In this document: in pieces, positions 1 to 8,885 of the stretch
Layout: each line of letters begins with the position of its first letter
Position numbering within the stretch: the stretch's first letter is position 1
Source of the DNA: Syntrophaceae bacterium UBA2251
Lineage (GTDB): Bacteria > Desulfobacterota > Syntrophia > Syntrophales > UBA2251
DNA length: 60,938 nt
Direction of reading: 5' to 3'
NCBI GenBank assembly: GCA_002347815.1
Contig: DDXV01000045.1
Span: 1 to 60,938 of the forward strand
Notes under the pieces: model-generated
What the model saw: the letters and a program-made list of their open reading frames with translations, nothing else
Told to the model about the DNA's origin: nothing
Database searches by the model: none
Translations under genes and position numbers: made by a program

Positions 1-30
1 ATTTTGAGTTTTGCAATTGGCTCTTATGTC

Positions 31-870
31 ATGAATATCTTAATAACGGGTGCCAACAGCTTTACAGGAAAAACACTTGTGCCCATGTTGAAAGAAGCGG
101 GGCATCAATTGTTCAACCTTGTCCGGCTAGACAAAGGGCATTCTCAACAATTTATATGGAATTTTACTGATGATCTTCCGGAACAAATACCTGACTGCCA
201 GGCGGTAATCCATCTTGCAGCTTATGTAGATTTTAAAAAAGATCTTAATTTTTTTCAATATAATGTAAATACAATTTCTACTGCGAAGCTAGCCGCCTAC
301 GCACACAAGAAAGGTGCATATTTCATTTTTTCTTCAACGGTAGGTGTTCATGGTTCTGGACCTACGGAGGTTAATAGTAAGACCCCTATTAATCCAGACA
401 ATAATTATGCCATGAGCAAATATCTGGCGGAGCAAATAATAAGAACATTTACAAAAGAATATGCCATTCTTCGAATCGGTGGCATTTATGGCCTTGGCGG
501 GCCAAGTCATCTGGGTCTGAACTCAGCTATAAGTAATGCACTCAACAACAAAGAAAGGCCAATATTAAAAGGCACTGGGAAAACGAAGAGAAATTATGTA
601 TGCGTTCGGGATGTTGCTCAGTGGATACATTATTTATTGAATTGTTACGAAAGCCATAAAGCAAGTGCGCAGTTCAGAGACGTATTATATCTCGCTGGGC
701 CGGAGACTATGACTATAGAGGAATATCTGGAAGAAGTAGCCGACATCATCTTGGGTGGGAGAGATATTCGTCGAATAGACGGTCCTGAAAGTAAGGACAT
801 GTTAATTGAACCAACGCCCTTTCCCTTTATCCCCACCCAGTTTAGAAGCTATCTCAGATCACTTAAATGA
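31..870 (+). CDS. NAD-dependent epimerase/dehydratase family protein
   Basis: An extended short-chain dehydrogenase of about 279 residues, probably acting on a nucleotide sugar in the cytoplasm. The N-terminus ILITGANSFTG is the Rossmann nucleotide motif, and YAMSKYLAEQ holds the Tyr-x3-Lys catalytic pair. I chose the ATG at 31 because it begins directly at the Rossmann strand; the reading frame stays open upstream to a TTG at 4 that adds nothing recognisable. The gene is visibly AT-rich compared with the genes after 1783, as is its downstream neighbour, so the pair may have been acquired together. The exact substrate cannot be read from the sequence. Confidence 0.8.
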   Translation: MNILITGANSFTGKTLVPMLKEAGHQLFNLVRLDKGHSQQFIWNFTDDLPEQIPDCQAVIHLAAYVDFKKDLNFFQYNVNTISTAKLAAYAHKKGAYFIFSSTVGVHGSGPTEVNSKTPINPDNNYAMSKYLAEQIIRTFTKEYAILRIGGIYGLGGPSHLGLNSAISNALNNKERPILKGTGKTKRNYVCVRDVAQWIHYLLNCYESHKASAQFRDVLYLAGPETMTIEEYLEEVADIILGGRDIRRIDGPESKDMLIEPTPFPFIPTQFRSYLRSLK

Positions 871-889
871 GAGCTATGATATAAATTAT

Positions 890-1786
890 ATGATGACTGA
901 ATCAATAAAACGAATAAAACTGAAAAAAAATAAATGGGGTTTCTATCAATATGAACCGCTGCCCACCCAGAAAGAACTTCAAGAATACTATGAAAGGAAA
1001 TACTACCAGGAGGGCCTTGGGAGCTATGAAATCGCCTACAGCGAGGAAGAGATTGCTTATTTTAAGTTAAAGGCTTCTCTCATCTATCGTGAATGCAATA
1101 AGTTATCAGATAGTACGGCGGCATTTAAACTTCTCGATATCGGCTGTGGCGAAGGCTGGGTTCTGGATCGGTTTTTTCAGTCAGGAATTACCGTGGCCGG
1201 TATCGACTTCAGTAGTTTTGCGCTTGAGAAATACCATCCACATTTATTGCCTTTCTTTCAACAAGGCAATATTTACGATTTAATAAGAAAAATGCCGGAA
1301 CAGGAAAAGACATACGATCTCATTGTGTGTGCAAATGTGCTTGAGCATGTTGTCGACCCAGTTGAAATAATCTCAATTATAAAGAAAATGATGAATCAAA
1401 ACACGTTATTAGTTTTAGTGGTTCCCAATGATTTCTCATCTCTACATCAGTATTTACTGCATAAGAAAATAATAGATAGAGAATTCTGGTTGTGTTATCC
1501 TGATCATTTATCTTATTTTAATAAAGATAGTATGAAATTGTTTCTGTCTGATATGGAGATCGTTATAAAATCCATAGTTGCCGACAATCCAATTGATTTA
1601 AATCTACTGAATGAAAATTCAAACTATATCATTGATAAGAACAAGGGTAAACAGACTCACTTATTCAGAGTAAGGACAGACAACTTTCTTGCTTCGATCA
1701 GTGAAGATAAACTTCTTTCCCTCTATGAGGTTTTGGGTTCCATGGGAATTGGTAGGGACTTAAATTATTATTGCAGATTGAGATGA
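890..1786 (+). CDS. class I SAM-dependent methyltransferase
   Basis: A Rossmann-fold methyltransferase with the SAM-binding motif LLDIGCGEGWVLDRF and a downstream post-I region (VAGIDFS). ANVLEHVVDP is typical of the UbiE/Methyltransf_11-like group. Such genes in glycan loci usually methylate sugars, but the target is not known here. The frame is open from a TTG at 806 inside the preceding gene; I prefer the tandem ATGs at 890 and 893, which give about 298 residues and remove most of the overlap. It is AT-rich, unlike the genes after it. Its stop overlaps the next start as ATGA at 1783-1786. Confidence 0.8.
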   Translation: MMTESIKRIKLKKNKWGFYQYEPLPTQKELQEYYERKYYQEGLGSYEIAYSEEEIAYFKLKASLIYRECNKLSDSTAAFKLLDIGCGEGWVLDRFFQSGITVAGIDFSSFALEKYHPHLLPFFQQGNIYDLIRKMPEQEKTYDLIVCANVLEHVVDPVEIISIIKKMMNQNTLLVLVVPNDFSSLHQYLLHKKIIDREFWLCYPDHLSYFNKDSMKLFLSDMEIVIKSIVADNPIDLNLLNENSNYIIDKNKGKQTHLFRVRTDNFLASISEDKLLSLYEVLGSMGIGRDLNYYCRLR

Positions 1787-2475
1787 AGATCTGCGTGTTC
1801 TCGGACATCCACGGGAACGGCCCGGCGTTCTTTGCCGCCCTCGGGGACATCCTTTCCGAGAAAGCCGACGTCCATGTCTTCCTGGGGGACCTCTGTGGCT
1901 ATTACTACGACCAGTTGTCCATCTATTCCCGCCTGCGGGACATCCCGGACCTCGTTTCCCTGAAGGGAAACCACGACGAGTTGTTTCTCAGGATCTACGG
2001 CGGCGACGAGGATGTGCGACAGGACTATCGGCACCGCTATGGAAATTCGATGGAAAGGCTGCTGCAGGCGGACTGCCGGGAAATGGCGGACTGGCTCGCG
2101 GGACTGCCTGTATCCCTGGCCTGGGACGATCTCGGGACCCTCTTCTGCCACGGCAGTCCGGGTGAGCCCCTGGCGGGCTACATCTATCCGGACACGCCCC
2201 TGGAGGCTCTGGCGGAGGAAGCCGCATCCACGATCGTCCTCGGCAACACGCATTACCCGATGCATAGAAAGATCGCCGGCAAAGCGATCGTCAATCCCGG
2301 TTCGCTCGGGCAGCCGCGCCACGGGGGTTGGTCTTCCTACGCGGTGCTCGACCTCGCGGTCGGCGAAGTCGCGTTCCGGGAGGTACGTTACGACCTGTCC
2401 CCCCTGTATGCCCAGATCGACGATTTCCGGGAAAACAATTCCTACCTGAAAAGGGTTCTCTCCAGGTGCACATGA
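1783..2475 (+). CDS. metallophosphoesterase (YfcE/ApaH-like calcineurin fold)
   Basis: A 230-residue cytoplasmic phosphoesterase. All expected metal-site blocks are visible in order: SDIHGN, GDLCG, KGNHDE, CHGSPG and VNPGSLGQPR. Family members hydrolyse small phosphate mono- or diesters. It is translationally coupled on both sides (ATGA at 1783 and again at 2472). Because a KdsA-like synthase lies downstream and no HAD-type KdsC phosphatase is seen in the window, it is a candidate for removing phosphate from a sugar-acid phosphate; this is inference. The switch to high GC occurs exactly at its start. Confidence 0.85.
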   Translation: MKICVFSDIHGNGPAFFAALGDILSEKADVHVFLGDLCGYYYDQLSIYSRLRDIPDLVSLKGNHDELFLRIYGGDEDVRQDYRHRYGNSMERLLQADCREMADWLAGLPVSLAWDDLGTLFCHGSPGEPLAGYIYPDTPLEALAEEAASTIVLGNTHYPMHRKIAGKAIVNPGSLGQPRHGGWSSYAVLDLAVGEVAFREVRYDLSPLYAQIDDFRENNSYLKRVLSRCT

Positions 2476-3449
2476 AGACTTCCCCCGTCGTCCTCGTCTC
2501 GGCCGTCTGCGGCGACATCGGCGCCGCCGCCGTCCGCGCGCTCCGGCCGGCGGCGGCGAGAATCGTCGGCTGCGACATGCGGGACGGGTGTCCCGTTCGC
2601 CCGATCCTCGATTCGTTTTACAGGGCGCCTTCCGCCTCCGCGCCCTCCGACTACATGGACTTCCTGAGGACCGTCATCGCCCGTGAAGACATCGACGCCT
2701 TTCTTCCCATTTCGGAGCCGGAAATCGAGGCGCTGAGCGGGAGAAGGTCGGAAATCGAGTCCCTGGGCATCAAGCTTCTTCTCAACAACGAGCTCATCAT
2801 CGACAACTTCATCGACAAGCTGAAGATGATCCGGTTTCTCGACGGCCTGGGAATCAGGGTTCCGAAGACCATGCCGCTCGGCCTCTACGACGGCACCTTC
2901 GGCTTCCCCATCATCGTCAAACCGAGGAAGGGCTATGGAAGCAAGCGTCTGTGGCTGGTCGAGGACGAAGTCGACCTGGCCTATGTCCGCAAAAGGGACG
3001 AAGGTCTGCTGATTGCCCAAGAGTGTATCGGGAGCGGCGACGAGGAGTACACCACCGGGGTGTTTTCCGATGGAAGCCGTGTCTCCTCCATCACGTTCCG
3101 CCGCCGCCTGGGTTTCGGCGGCCTGTCGGCAGAGGCCGAGTACTCGGAAAGACCCTTTCTCGACGCGCTCTCGGAGAGGGTCGCCACGGCGACGAACCTG
3201 CGCGGCTCGATCAACATCCAGTCGCGACGGATGGGCGATGACCTGTTCATCCCCTTCGAGATCAACCCGCGGCTTTCCAGCACCCTTTCCCTGCGCAAGC
3301 ACTTCGGGTTCGACGACGCCGTGTGGTGGCTGGAGGCGCTCCGAGGGAAGGGCCACCGCTACGAAAGGAAATTCAGGGCGGGCAAAATGGTGCGCTTCGT
3401 TTCGGACTACTATTTCGACATGGAAGATGCGGCGACGGATGATCGATAA
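2472..3449 (+). CDS. ATP-grasp ligase family protein
   Basis: A carboxylate-amine/thiol ligase-type enzyme of 325 residues. An N-terminal dinucleotide-like domain (VVLVSAVCGDIGAAAV) precedes an ATP-grasp fold with FPIIVKPRKGYGSK (ATP-binding Lys) and FEINPRLSST (metal ligands Glu and Asn). It resembles carbamoyl-phosphate-synthase-like ATP-grasp proteins often found in polysaccharide and natural-product loci. The open frame extends to 2328, but the ATG at 2472 overlaps the preceding stop as ATGA and starts at the first beta strand. Likely role: attaching an amino acid or similar acid to a glycan precursor; substrate unknown. Confidence 0.75.
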   Translation: MKTSPVVLVSAVCGDIGAAAVRALRPAAARIVGCDMRDGCPVRPILDSFYRAPSASAPSDYMDFLRTVIAREDIDAFLPISEPEIEALSGRRSEIESLGIKLLLNNELIIDNFIDKLKMIRFLDGLGIRVPKTMPLGLYDGTFGFPIIVKPRKGYGSKRLWLVEDEVDLAYVRKRDEGLLIAQECIGSGDEEYTTGVFSDGSRVSSITFRRRLGFGGLSAEAEYSERPFLDALSERVATATNLRGSINIQSRRMGDDLFIPFEINPRLSSTLSLRKHFGFDDAVWWLEALRGKGHRYERKFRAGKMVRFVSDYYFDMEDAATDDR

Positions 3450-4041
3450 GCAGGGCATCATTCTCAAAAACGATGACATGCTCGTCCGGCCGGTGCAGGT
3501 CTCGGATATCACGGACGAGTATATCGACGGGCTGAACGACCCCGACGTGAATCGCTATCTTGTGGCCGTCCGTCAACAGCACCAGACCAGAGAAAGCGTC
3601 ACGCAGTACGTGAAGGCCGACTGGGACAATCCGCTTTCAATTCTGTTCGGCATTTTCACCAGGAACGACGACGGTCCGCTGGTTGGAACCGTCCGGGTTC
3701 ACAACATCGATCTCTTTCACTTTCTGGCGTCCGCCGGCGTCTGCCTCTTTGCGAAGAGGGCATGGAAGAGGGGCTATGCACATCGGGCGCTCAGGATGGT
3801 GAAAGACTGGCTTTTTGCGGACGGGGAACTGCACTATCTGGAGGCAGGGGTCTATGCAGAAAATGTTGACAGCCTCAATTGCTTTCTGAGGGCTGGTTTT
3901 GCCGAGCGTTATCGTGTCAGCGGCAAATTCCGCCACATCGACAGCTTCGCGGACGTCATCTTTCTCGCGGCGATCAACGATGTCTTCGATCTGAATCCCC
4001 TCAAGGTGGAAAGCCGTCACAGGCCTTTGATGCGAAAATAA
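3439..4041 (+). CDS. GNAT family N-acetyltransferase
   Basis: About 200 residues with the GNAT fold. The acetyl-CoA pyrophosphate-binding loop is visible in AKRAWKRGYAHRALRM, followed by EAGVYAENVDSLNCFLRAGF, the usual strand-5/helix region ending in 'x-x-GF'. The ATG at 3439 overlaps the ATP-grasp gene by 11 bases; the longer open frame upstream is the out-of-frame shadow of that gene. In a surface-glycan locus a GNAT enzyme commonly acetylates an amino sugar. Together with the ATP-grasp neighbour it suggests an amide-type decoration; the substrate is inference. Confidence 0.8.
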   Translation: MIDKQGIILKNDDMLVRPVQVSDITDEYIDGLNDPDVNRYLVAVRQQHQTRESVTQYVKADWDNPLSILFGIFTRNDDGPLVGTVRVHNIDLFHFLASAGVCLFAKRAWKRGYAHRALRMVKDWLFADGELHYLEAGVYAENVDSLNCFLRAGFAERYRVSGKFRHIDSFADVIFLAAINDVFDLNPLKVESRHRPLMRK

Positions 4042-4060
4042 GGAACGGAAGGGGTGTCTC

Positions 4061-5470
4061 TTGAAAATACTGCTGATCAATATCTGTTTGAGACAGGATG
4101 TGGAAAAAATACTCTATCCCGTCGGTTTGAGTTATGTCGCCAGTGCCGTTCATCGTTCCCGGCACGACCTGAGCATAATCGATATGGACGCCGACCGCAT
4201 CGGATATGGCGAGTTGGAAGACCGTCTCCGGGCTATGGATTTCGATGCCGTGGGTTTCGGATGCATCGTGACCGGCTACAAAATTGTGAAGGAGCTCACG
4301 CGGATTGTGAAGAAGGTCCACCCAACCGCATGGGTCATCGTCGGAAATTCGGTTGCCAGTTCTGTCCCCGAGACGCTCCTGCAAAATACGGCGGTCGATA
4401 TTGCGGTTATCGGTGAGGGTGACGTAACGATTGTCGACGTTCTGGACTGCCTGGATCAGGGCGGAGACCTGCAGACCGTCGATGGGATTTACTACAGAGA
4501 CCAGGATCAGATTAAGAAGACCCCCCCCCGAAAGATCATAGCCGACATAGACAAGATTCCCTTCCCGGAATGGGAGCTCTTCGATGTTCAGCGTTACCTG
4601 GAGATGTCCTGCAAATACGTTTCCGAGCCCTATCCCATGGAAATGGAGAAAATAAGGGCGTTCCCGGTGAATACAGCCCGAGGGTGCGCTTTCAAGTGCA
4701 CATTCTGCTACCATGTTTTCCGAAACGACAAGTACCGCTACCGCAGTTCCTCCAACATCATTGAGGAAATATCCGAAATTCAGAAACGGTACCAAGTCAA
4801 CTATATCAATTTCTGGGATGAGCTCACCCTGCTGTCGGTCAGGCAGACGGAAGTGCTGATGGACGCCATTCTCGGGTCGGGACTTCATTTCCACTGGACG
4901 GCAGCCTGTAGAGGCGATCTCTTTTCAATGAACGATCTCGGCTTATTGAAGAAAATGAAGAAAGCGGGGTGCGTCGGACTGGGCTATTCCCTGGAGTCCG
5001 CCAACCGGAACATCCTGAAGAGCATGAACAAGAAACTGGACCCCAACGATTTTGTAGAGCAGGCGAAAGCCTTGAAGAAGGCCGGAATAGTCAGCTGGAC
5101 GAGTCTCGTGCTCGGTTACCCGGAGGAAACGGAGGAGACGATCCGGGAGACATTCGAGCTGTGCTATCAGAACGACATCTATCCGAGTTCCGGTTTTCTC
5201 CTTCCACAGCCGGGAACCCCGATCTACGAATATGCCCGGCAGCACGGATACATCGAAGACGAAGAGGCTTACCTGATGGACATGGGCGACCGTCAGGACC
5301 TCAGGGTCAACCTGACGGGGATGTCAAGCGGGAACCTTGAAAAATGTGTGAACGACCACCTGAGAAGGATCCGGGACAAGCTGAAGCTCGACCTGTCGGA
5401 TGACCAGCTCATCAAATCGGGCAAGTACAGGGCAAAATCCATCCCGGAGGGCGGACAGACGAGCGAATGA
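4061..5470 (+). CDS. B12-binding domain radical SAM protein
   Basis: About 469 residues. The N-terminal ~140 residues form a cobalamin-binding-like domain (VGFGCIVTGYKIVKEL, then VIVGNSVASS and VIGEGD). A radical SAM core follows with ARGCAFKCTFCYH, the Cys-x3-Cys-x2-Cys cluster motif. Members of this class methylate unactivated carbons or rearrange substrates. The start is a TTG preceded by a strong GGAAGGGG ribosome site. The stop overlaps the next ATG (ATGA at 5467). Its place between a GNAT gene and transferase-like genes suggests modification of a sugar or lipid carrier intermediate; this is inference. Confidence 0.85.
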   Translation: MKILLINICLRQDVEKILYPVGLSYVASAVHRSRHDLSIIDMDADRIGYGELEDRLRAMDFDAVGFGCIVTGYKIVKELTRIVKKVHPTAWVIVGNSVASSVPETLLQNTAVDIAVIGEGDVTIVDVLDCLDQGGDLQTVDGIYYRDQDQIKKTPPRKIIADIDKIPFPEWELFDVQRYLEMSCKYVSEPYPMEMEKIRAFPVNTARGCAFKCTFCYHVFRNDKYRYRSSSNIIEEISEIQKRYQVNYINFWDELTLLSVRQTEVLMDAILGSGLHFHWTAACRGDLFSMNDLGLLKKMKKAGCVGLGYSLESANRNILKSMNKKLDPNDFVEQAKALKKAGIVSWTSLVLGYPEETEETIRETFELCYQNDIYPSSGFLLPQPGTPIYEYARQHGYIEDEEAYLMDMGDRQDLRVNLTGMSSGNLEKCVNDHLRRIRDKLKLDLSDDQLIKSGKYRAKSIPEGGQTSE

Positions 5471-7401
5471 AAGCACCGGCAAGGCTTCTCCTGGAATCGC
5501 CGAGCGAGCGGGACCGGGGCTTTGTGCTCGAACAGATCCGCCGGGGAATCCGCGTCCACGTCGTGGAGCCGTTCCACGCGTATCACCACCAGGGGGAGCT
5601 GATGTTCTTCCCAGCCCAGCTTCCCCCGTTCATAGAGAGTCTCGTCGGGGAAGGCCGCGTTCACCTGGTCACCGCCGGGTCGATCGGTTCGAAGGAGATT
5701 TATTTCCTGGCTGCCGAGAGAGCCGTCCAGCACATCGAACAAGTCTATCCATCGTACCGTTCGAAACATGAGCGTCTGCTATCCGCGATGACCGCTCTCC
5801 TGGATTCCGGGGAGGCGGAGCGGATCTTCAAGAAGCGGCTGTGCGAGCAACTCGCGATCTTTTTTTCCATGAATATCACCCTGCAAAGGGTTCTGAGTGC
5901 ACTGGGGCCCGGGGGAATCGTCGTTCATTCCCGGATCGATGTCCGTCTGTACCGGGCACTGGAATCCCTGATTGCCGAAGCCGGCGGAATTGATATTCTA
6001 ACGGGCGATCAAATCCAGTTTTCGGAATCATCGAAAAGACGATCGCACACGGAAGCTTTGATCAGGGGCTCAAGCATATTCGTCAAGCTGCTCCTTCAGT
6101 CTCTTGCCAGCCTGGCTCCTTCCGGCAGGCCCGACGTTCCCCGAAGAGAATACCGGTTCGGCGTGGCGATCAATTCACCGCAGCGGCAGTTCAGGGGAAA
6201 CATGAGAGGGCCCGACTTCCTGATCGACGGAGAGAAGATCCGGAAATCGGAAACGGCCTTCTTCCCGCTGGTTCCCCTGCAGCCGGAACACGTCGCAGCC
6301 CTGCGCGCGCTGGGCTCGGATGTCGTCCTGCTTCCCGCCCCCGGGACGTTCTTCTCCGAGGGGAAGAAATGGTGGCGCCTGCTGCAGGCGTCGCTGCGCG
6401 AGTTCCCCTTCGGTTACAGGGAGGTGGAGGGGGCTGCGGCGAACCTGTTCAACTATCTGCGATGGAAGTACATCCTGTCCCGGATAGAACTAAAGAATTT
6501 CATCACTCACGCGGACTTCGGAGACGTCCACGTGTCCAGAAACATCGCCCTGAAGCAGAGCGGCGCAACGACCTGGTATTACACGGACGCCAGCAATTTC
6601 GGTCTCAATTTCAGGGATGAGGACGGCCCCTGGAATCGCCATCCCTTCTGGACATATCTCCATTACGATCATTTCCTTACGTGGTACGACTACCTGGCCG
6701 AGTATTTTGCCATGCATCCGGGCTCGTTTCAGGACACGAAGACCGTCGGGTGCGTGTGGTCGCAGCACATCAGGAAGGGAAGCGGATCGATCTTTTCGTC
6801 GGTGTTCGAGACGGGCCGGGAACCGTTGGACGACCGGTTCAAGATCGTTGTGTTCGCATCCACGTACACCGTGAACGGCATTACGTCGTATGACGAGGCA
6901 ATCGCTTTCCTCGAGGACATCCGGCGACTGGCGGACGAACTGGGGCAGACGTCGGTGATTGTGAAGGAGAAGAAGGCAAAGGGACTCCATCTGCAGGCGG
7001 ACCCGGTCAAGGGGTCGCAATTGCTCGGGATACTCGACGACTTGTCCGCCAATCCCCGCATTCACGTCTTCACGAGGGATGCCGACACGTCGCAGTTGAT
7101 CGGCGACTCGGACCTGTGCATATCCTTCCCGTTCACTTCACCGACCATCGAGGCCCTCAGCGTGGATCGGCCCGCGCTCTGGCACGATCCGCAGGGAATC
7201 TACAGGAGCAACATCTATTCGGAGTTCGATCACGTCGTCACGCACGGCTATGACGAATTGAAAGACACAGTACTGAAACACATGAGGAACAGAGAGAATC
7301 GATACGACAACCCAATACCCGAGGGGCACCCGCTCATCGATCCGTTCCGGGACGGGAAGGCGATCGAGCGATTCCGCGATCTCCTCTGCGCTGCAGAATG
7401 A
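5467..7401 (+). CDS. unassigned surface-carbohydrate protein, GT-B-like C-terminal half
   Basis: A 644-residue soluble protein that I cannot assign to a named family. Its C-terminal third (about residues 455-620) has features of GT-B/CDP-glycerol-type transferases: FKIVVFASTYT, a VIVKEK strand, then GDSDLCISFPFTSPTIEAL followed by PALWHDP. The middle holds an aromatic-rich block around TTWYYTDASNFGLNF. There are no clear membrane segments. It is coupled to the radical SAM gene upstream and to the flippase downstream by ATGA overlaps, so it probably acts on the same glycan. It may be a transferase for an unusual sugar; a non-transferase role is possible. Confidence 0.55.
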   Translation: MKAPARLLLESPSERDRGFVLEQIRRGIRVHVVEPFHAYHHQGELMFFPAQLPPFIESLVGEGRVHLVTAGSIGSKEIYFLAAERAVQHIEQVYPSYRSKHERLLSAMTALLDSGEAERIFKKRLCEQLAIFFSMNITLQRVLSALGPGGIVVHSRIDVRLYRALESLIAEAGGIDILTGDQIQFSESSKRRSHTEALIRGSSIFVKLLLQSLASLAPSGRPDVPRREYRFGVAINSPQRQFRGNMRGPDFLIDGEKIRKSETAFFPLVPLQPEHVAALRALGSDVVLLPAPGTFFSEGKKWWRLLQASLREFPFGYREVEGAAANLFNYLRWKYILSRIELKNFITHADFGDVHVSRNIALKQSGATTWYYTDASNFGLNFRDEDGPWNRHPFWTYLHYDHFLTWYDYLAEYFAMHPGSFQDTKTVGCVWSQHIRKGSGSIFSSVFETGREPLDDRFKIVVFASTYTVNGITSYDEAIAFLEDIRRLADELGQTSVIVKEKKAKGLHLQADPVKGSQLLGILDDLSANPRIHVFTRDADTSQLIGDSDLCISFPFTSPTIEALSVDRPALWHDPQGIYRSNIYSEFDHVVTHGYDELKDTVLKHMRNRENRYDNPIPEGHPLIDPFRDGKAIERFRDLLCAAE

Positions 7402-8870
7402 CCGGCAAGCAGATCAAGAACAGCCTGATCTATCTGGTCCCCGTCATCCTCGGCAATGCCATCCCCATCATCACGCTGCCAATATTTACCAGAATTCTCA
7501 CAACGGAGGATTACGGCGTCCTCGGTCTTTCCTACGTTTATGCCGTCTTTGTTAACGGGATTGCGAATTTCGGTTTGACGGTCGGATACGAGCGGAACTT
7601 TTTTGAGTACAAGGGGGCCGTGAATGTTGCGGGATTGTTGTATTCGACCCTGCTTTTCGTCGCCGCAGCGTTCCTGCTCTGCGGATTATTGACATACCTG
7701 TTCAAGGATTCGCTGGCCCAATGGATTATCGGTTCCTCTGCTCACGCCGACATTCTCTTCTGGGCATATTGTGCCACGGGAATTGTGGGGCTGAAAGCCT
7801 ATTACCTGACCTATTATAAGAACACCGAAGATGCCAAGGCCTTCGCGTGGTACACAATCGATGAGAGCCTCCTTGCGGTCCTCTTCTCTCTCTTCCTGGT
7901 GGTGTATCTGCGCATCGGCGTCATCGGTCTCGTGTGGGGCCAGATCTGGGCGAGCTGCATCATTCTCTCCATTCTTTCCTGTCGGTTCATCCGAACACTT
8001 CCCTTCTCGCTGGACTGGAAAGCTCTCATGGATTCCTTGCGATTGAGTCTGCCCCTGACCCCCAGGATCTTCTTTGGCGTATTGGGCAGCCAGTTCGACA
8101 AATACATGATCGGGTTGCTGAATACCGTCGGGGGTGTCGGCGTCTACAGCATCGGGCAGAAGGTCGGGTACATCGTGTTCACCTACATGACGGCGATTCA
8201 GAATGTCTTTTCTCCACAGGTGTACAAGCGCATGTTCAACATGGGAGACAAAGGCGGCGAATCAATCGGCCGGTATCTAACGCCGTTCCTGTACATTTCA
8301 ATTTCCGTCGGCATCCTGATTTCACTCTTTGCCGAGGAGATCATCTATGTACTGACCCCGCCTTCCTACCATGGTGCCACGGATATCGTCATCATCCTGT
8401 CGATGCTTTATGGATCGTACTTCTTCGGCAAACAGCCACAACTGATTTTTGCTAAAAAGACCCATATCACCTCGATGCTTACTATGGTCAGCATCGGGTT
8501 GAATGTGGCGATCAATATCCCATTCATCCTTCAGTGGGGTGCGATAGGGGCGGCATGGGGTGCGCTCACGGCGGGCCTGATCTCGGGAGCAGTCACGTTC
8601 AGGGTGCAGCAGCACTACTACGCGATCCAGTGGGAGTACGGGAAGATCATCCTGGTCTTTGCACTCTTCTTCGGGTCTTCCATCTCTTTGGTCATGCTCC
8701 GACATTGGGGTGTTGCCTACGAGGCCCGGCTGATCTTCAAGCTGGCTGCGCTGGCTGCCTACCTGTATCTTGGTGCTCATCTGAATGTCCTGACCAAGAG
8801 AAATTATCATCTTGTAAAAAGTCTGATCCTTCCCGTAAAGGATGGTTTCAGGTATACGAAGTCGCTGTAA
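7398..8870 (+). CDS. polysaccharide flippase (Wzx/MOP family)
   Basis: A 490-residue polytopic membrane protein with roughly 12-14 hydrophobic segments and the typical N-terminus IYLVPVILGNAIPIITLPIFTRI. It matches the polysaccharide-transporter branch of the MOP superfamily, which moves lipid-linked repeat units across the inner membrane. It begins with an ATGA overlap with the preceding transferase-like gene. It is the first of two flippases in the window (the second is at 24812), suggesting two different lipid-linked products or a composite locus. Confidence 0.88.
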   Translation: MTGKQIKNSLIYLVPVILGNAIPIITLPIFTRILTTEDYGVLGLSYVYAVFVNGIANFGLTVGYERNFFEYKGAVNVAGLLYSTLLFVAAAFLLCGLLTYLFKDSLAQWIIGSSAHADILFWAYCATGIVGLKAYYLTYYKNTEDAKAFAWYTIDESLLAVLFSLFLVVYLRIGVIGLVWGQIWASCIILSILSCRFIRTLPFSLDWKALMDSLRLSLPLTPRIFFGVLGSQFDKYMIGLLNTVGGVGVYSIGQKVGYIVFTYMTAIQNVFSPQVYKRMFNMGDKGGESIGRYLTPFLYISISVGILISLFAEEIIYVLTPPSYHGATDIVIILSMLYGSYFFGKQPQLIFAKKTHITSMLTMVSIGLNVAINIPFILQWGAIGAAWGALTAGLISGAVTFRVQQHYYAIQWEYGKIILVFALFFGSSISLVMLRHWGVAYEARLIFKLAALAAYLYLGAHLNVLTKRNYHLVKSLILPVKDGFRYTKSL

Positions 8871-8885
8871 ATCGGGAAAAGTTGA

